56,849 bases of DNA, taken from the NCBI GenBank assembly GCA_964415085.1, contig CAYPYI010000004.1, positions 1-56,849 on the forward strand. Direction: 5' to 3'. Position numbers and translations under genes: made by a program. Below are positions 54,237-56,849 of the stretch, piece by piece (the first letter of the stretch is position 1; every line of letters begins with the position of its first letter). The notes under the pieces were generated by a model, which was given only the letters and a program-made list of their open reading frames with translations, had not been told where the DNA came from and searched no databases. The DNA comes from CAYPYI01 sp964415085. GTDB lineage: Bacteria; Bacillota; Clostridia; Tissierellales; Tissierellaceae.

Positions 54237-54283
54237 AATTTATTACCTCCTTATTATAACATATATTTCTAGTAATAAATAAT

Positions 54284-54311
54284 ACCCTGATATAACTAAG
54301 TATATCAGGGT
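54284..54311 (-). terminator. rnjA terminator
   Basis: ACCCTGATATA (54284-54294) and TATATCAGGGT (54301-54311) with a six-base loop, followed on the minus strand by ATTATTTATT. Confidence 0.75.
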
Positions 54312-54316
54312 TATAA

Positions 54317-55978
54317 TTATACCTCCATAATAATAGGTAATATCATTGGATTTCTTTGTATTTTATGATATAAGAAACCTCTTAAAGAATTTCTTGTTTC
54401 ATTTTTCAACTTTGACCAATCTGTTATATTTTGAGCTTCACATTGATTTAAGGCTTCTGCAACTACTTGTCTTGCTTCCTCCATTAAATCTTCTGACTCT
54501 CTTACATAAACAAATCCTCTTGAGATAATATCAGGTCCTGCAACTATTTTTCCATCTTCTTTACTTATAGTTACAACAACAACTATTAAACCATCTTCTG
54601 ATAAGTGCTTTCTATCTCTTAATACTATATTACCTACATCACCAACTCCTAATCCATCAACTAATAGATGTCCAGAAGTTACTGGTGGACCAAATTTAGC
54701 TCTATTTTTACTTAAATCTAAAGTTTGTCCATTTTCCATTATGAATATATTCTTCTCATCCATACCTAATTCTTTTGCTAAATCTGCATGACTTTTTAAA
54801 TGTCTATATTCACCATGTGCTGGTATAAAATATTTTGGCTTTACTAAAGTATGCATAAGTTTTAACTCTTCTTGTCTAGCATGGCCTGAAACGTGTACTT
54901 CTGCTAATGATTCATAAATTACTTCAGCGCCACTTTCTATTAATTTATTTACAACTCCAAATACAGTTTTTTCATTTCCTGGTATTGGTGTTGCTGATAA
55001 TATTACTAAATCATCTGACTGAAGTGTAATCTGTCTATGTTCTCCATGTGCAATTCTAGTAAGTGCTGACATAGGCTCTCCTTGAGATCCAGTTGTAATT
55101 AAAACTAATTCATGATCTTCATATTTATCCATATCTTTAATATCTATTAAAGTTCCATCTTGAACTTCTAAATATCCTAATTCATTAGCTACTCCTGTAG
55201 TATTTAACATACTTCTTCCAGATAAAGCTACTTTCCTACCATTTAATTCTGCTGCGTGTATTATTTGTTGTACTCTATACACATTTGATGCGAATGTAGC
55301 TACTATAATCCTTCCTGTAGCATTTCTAAACAATTCTCTAAAGGTTTCCCCTACTGAGCTCTCGCTTACTGTAAATCCGCTTCTTTCTGCATTTGTACTA
55401 TCTGCTAATAATGCAAGTACACCTTTTTTACCTAGTTCAGCTAATCTATGAATATCTGTTACATCATCTAGTATTGGAGTAAAGTCAATTTTAAAATCTC
55501 CTGTATGAACTATTATTCCTGCAGGTGTGTGTATAGCAATTGCTGCACTACCTGGAATGCTATGACCCACTTTGATAAATTCTGCTCCAAAACTACCTAA
55601 TTTAATTGTATCTCCATAATTAACTACATTTAAATCTACCTTACCTAGTCTATGCTCTTTTAATTTATTTTCTACTAACCCAATTGTTAACTTAGTTCCA
55701 TAAATTGGCAATTTCATCTTCTTTAATAAGTATGGTATTGCTCCTATATGGTCCTCATGTCCATGAGTTAATATAAGACCTTTAACTTTATGTTTGTTTC
55801 TAATCAGATATGTTAAATCTGGTATAACTATATCGACTCCTAACATTTCATCTTCCGGAAATGTCATTCCGCAATCTACTACCAAGATTTCATCTTCATA
55901 TTCAAACAAAGTAATATTCTTTCCTATTTCCCCTAGTCCGCCTAAAGGAATTACTCTAACCGTATTCGATTTTCCCAT
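54317..55978 (-). CDS. rnjA: Ribonuclease J
   Basis: A 553-residue metallo-beta-lactamase/beta-CASP ribonuclease with 5'-3' exo- and endonuclease activity. The opening IPLGGLGEIGKN, the metal motif LTHGHEDHIGAIPYLL (about residues 73-88), the HTGDFK and STNAERSGFT elements and the C-terminal domain are complete. AGGAGAGATATA selects the ATG at 55978; the frame extends 11 codons further without support. Whether it is the J1 or J2 paralogue cannot be told. Its position next to fur, mltG and trmR is common in Clostridia. Confidence 0.95.
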   Translation of the reverse strand: MGKSNTVRVIPLGGLGEIGKNITLFEYEDEILVVDCGMTFPEDEMLGVDIVIPDLTYLIRNKHKVKGLILTHGHEDHIGAIPYLLKKMKLPIYGTKLTIGLVENKLKEHRLGKVDLNVVNYGDTIKLGSFGAEFIKVGHSIPGSAAIAIHTPAGIIVHTGDFKIDFTPILDDVTDIHRLAELGKKGVLALLADSTNAERSGFTVSESSVGETFRELFRNATGRIIVATFASNVYRVQQIIHAAELNGRKVALSGRSMLNTTGVANELGYLEVQDGTLIDIKDMDKYEDHELVLITTGSQGEPMSALTRIAHGEHRQITLQSDDLVILSATPIPGNEKTVFGVVNKLIESGAEVIYESLAEVHVSGHARQEELKLMHTLVKPKYFIPAHGEYRHLKSHADLAKELGMDEKNIFIMENGQTLDLSKNRAKFGPPVTSGHLLVDGLGVGDVGNIVLRDRKHLSEDGLIVVVVTISKEDGKIVAGPDIISRGFVYVRESEDLMEEARQVVAEALNQCEAQNITDWSKLKNETRNSLRGFLYHKIQRNPMILPIIMEV

Positions 55979-56030
55979 TATATCTCTCCTATATTTTCTT
56001 ATTACTTCCACTATTTTTAAGTAATAGAAA

Positions 56031-56050
56031 AAACCCTAAATATAGGGCTT
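56031..56050 (-). terminator. fur terminator
   Basis: On the minus strand AGCCCTATA and TAGGGTT pair around a tiny loop and run into TTTTTTCT. It overlaps the end of fur. Confidence 0.65.
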
Positions 56051-56483
56051 ATTTACACTCGCTACAATATCCATAAAACTTTACATTGTGATCTACTATA
56101 GTAAAATTATCATTTTTTTCAATTTTCTGCTCTAAAGAATCCAATAAATCAACCTTAACTTCTATTACCTTTCCACAACTTAAACATATCAAATGATGAT
56201 GGTGATGTTCTTCCGTTCCTAGATCTAATTCGTACCTACTAAAACCATCATTAAAATTAAGCTTATAAACCATACCTAATTCCTCGAACAACTGTAAAGT
56301 TCTATAAATCGTAGCAATTCCTATCTCTGGATGCTCTACAGATGTTATTTTAAATATATCATCACAACTTAAGTGCTCTGATTTATTGTCCATTAATATC
56401 TCTAGTATAGCCTTCCTTTGAGAAGTTAATTTATATCCGTTTTCCTTTAATATTTCTTTATATGCATAAATATCCATTTTCAC
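56049..56483 (-). CDS. fur: Fur family metal-responsive regulator
   Basis: A 144-residue (from GTG at 56483) ferric-uptake-type repressor. The winged helix occupies residues 1-80 (LTSQRKAILEIL, IGIATIYRTLQLFEELG); the metal site is EEHHHHHLICLSCGKV, with a second Cys pair YCSEC at the end. Fur, Zur and PerR are hard to separate by eye, but the sequence is most like Fur. An ATG at 56507 lies only ten bases from the -10, leaving no leader, and has no ribosome binding site, so the GTG at 56483 or the ATG at 56477 (after CGGGTG) is preferred. Confidence 0.9.
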   Translation of the reverse strand: MKMDIYAYKEILKENGYKLTSQRKAILEILMDNKSEHLSCDDIFKITSVEHPEIGIATIYRTLQLFEELGMVYKLNFNDGFSRYELDLGTEEHHHHHLICLSCGKVIEVKVDLLDSLEQKIEKNDNFTIVDHNVKFYGYCSECK

Positions 56484-56516
56484 TATATTCACCCGTTCGT
56501 AATTCATATCATTTTC

Positions 56517-56545
56517 ATAATATATTATATTAGACTCTTTGTCAA
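56517..56545 (-). promoter_or_regulatory. fur promoter
   Basis: On the minus strand TTGACA (56545-56540), 17-bp spacer, TATTAT (56522-56517). The -35 abuts the end of the DUF1292 gene. Confidence 0.7.
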
Positions 56546-56794
56546 CTATTGTAAGTTTTCTACCAGCAATTCTTCATATACTTCCGTAGCCTCTTCTAGC
56601 TCATCATCGTCTATACCTACTAGTATTTCATTGCCCATATCATCATAATCTATTTTTAATATATAGGTTGCTGAATCAATTTCTTCAGCAGGTAACATAG
56701 CTACATAGTCCATATCATCTATTGAAAATTTAGCCTTTATGATAAATTCCATTTCATTTCCTAGCTCATCATAAAATAAAACCTTTTCTCCCAT
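56546..56794 (-). CDS. DUF1292 family protein (YrzB-like)
   Basis: An 82-residue acidic protein of the DUF1292/YrzB family with the usual core FYDELGNEMEFIIKAKFSID, YVAMLPA and DDDELEEATEVYEELL. Function unknown. In Firmicutes it commonly follows ruvX (yrrK) and precedes fur and mltG, so this end of the window probably continues with ruvX and alaS. GGAGG fixes the ATG at 56794. Confidence 0.85.
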   Translation of the reverse strand: MGEKVLFYDELGNEMEFIIKAKFSIDDMDYVAMLPAEEIDSATYILKIDYDDMGNEILVGIDDDELEEATEVYEELLVENLQ

Positions 56795-56849
56795 TTCAAT
56801 CCTCCTAACCATTACTATCTAAATAAAATTGTAAAATATAACTTGCTGC

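Noticed and set aside
54237..54283. Possible preQ1 riboswitch upstream of queT
   Set aside because: Only about 47 bp separate the rnjA terminator from queT, and no preQ1 aptamer motif is visible.
1..56849. CRISPR arrays, IS elements, prophage, tRNA or rRNA genes
   Set aside because: No regularly spaced repeats, transposase or phage genes, or tRNA cloverleaf seen on either strand; reading by eye cannot fully exclude a divergent small RNA.

Overview
The window is AT-rich (roughly 30% G+C by eye), uses ATG, GTG and TTG starts behind strong GGAGG-type ribosome binding sites, and is dominated by conserved Firmicutes housekeeping gene order (rpsB-tsf-pyrH-frr-uppS-cdsA-rseP-ispG-polC, rimP-nusA-rnpM-infB-rbfA, truB-ribF-rpsO-pnp, ftsK-pgsA-cinA-recA-rny-spoVS). 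PolC, SpoVS, MiaB/MutS, the LexA-YneA pair and the absence of any outer-membrane gene point to a low-GC, single-membrane Clostridia/Tissierellia-type Firmicute. SpoVS hints at sporulation ancestry but does not prove it. I cannot name the species.

Layout. 1-4.1 kb (+): four accessory genes (a lipoprotein with an SH3-like domain, a membrane-anchored DUF4829-like protein, a DegV/FakB lipid-binding protein, a ClbS/DfsB-family protein). 4.5-15 kb (+): miaB, a 44-residue membrane peptide, mutS, mutL, miaA, a methionine gamma-lyase-like PLP enzyme, and a Na/phosphate symporter. 15-16.1 kb: the divergent lexA/yneA SOS control region with three LexA boxes. 16.2-49.5 kb (-): a tyrosine recombinase, a PadR-PHP pair, spoVS, rny, recA, then the large translation, replication, envelope and isoprenoid supercluster up to topA. 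50.1-50.7 kb (+): a YtxH-like lysine/glutamate-repeat protein broken by a 100-N assembly gap. 50.8-56.8 kb (-): trhP-trmR-mltG, a QueT-type transporter, rnjA, fur and a DUF1292 gene.

How the genes work together. DNA repair is prominent (mutS, mutL, recA, lexA, cinA), with LexA boxes at lexA/yneA and recA. Translation and RNA turnover form the core (rpsB, tsf, frr, infB, rbfA, rimP, nusA, rpsO, truB, pnp, rny, rnjA, nrnA). tRNA anticodon-loop modification recurs (miaA and miaB for A37; trhP, trmR and queT for position 34). Several hairpins sit between genes of the supercluster with little room for new promoters, suggesting graded transcript levels.

Hunt result. I see no CRISPR array, prophage, transposon, toxin-antitoxin or obvious defence system. 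The most noteworthy items are non-coding: long perfect palindromes near the recombinase gene whose arms resemble dif half-sites, a near-identical 22-bp palindromic motif upstream of two distant genes, two orphan promoter-terminator units that may encode short RNAs, a tetraloop hairpin inside the recA ribosome binding site, and several genes missing from their usual places (dxr, hfq, codY, ylxQ, ymdB). All functional readings of these are inference.
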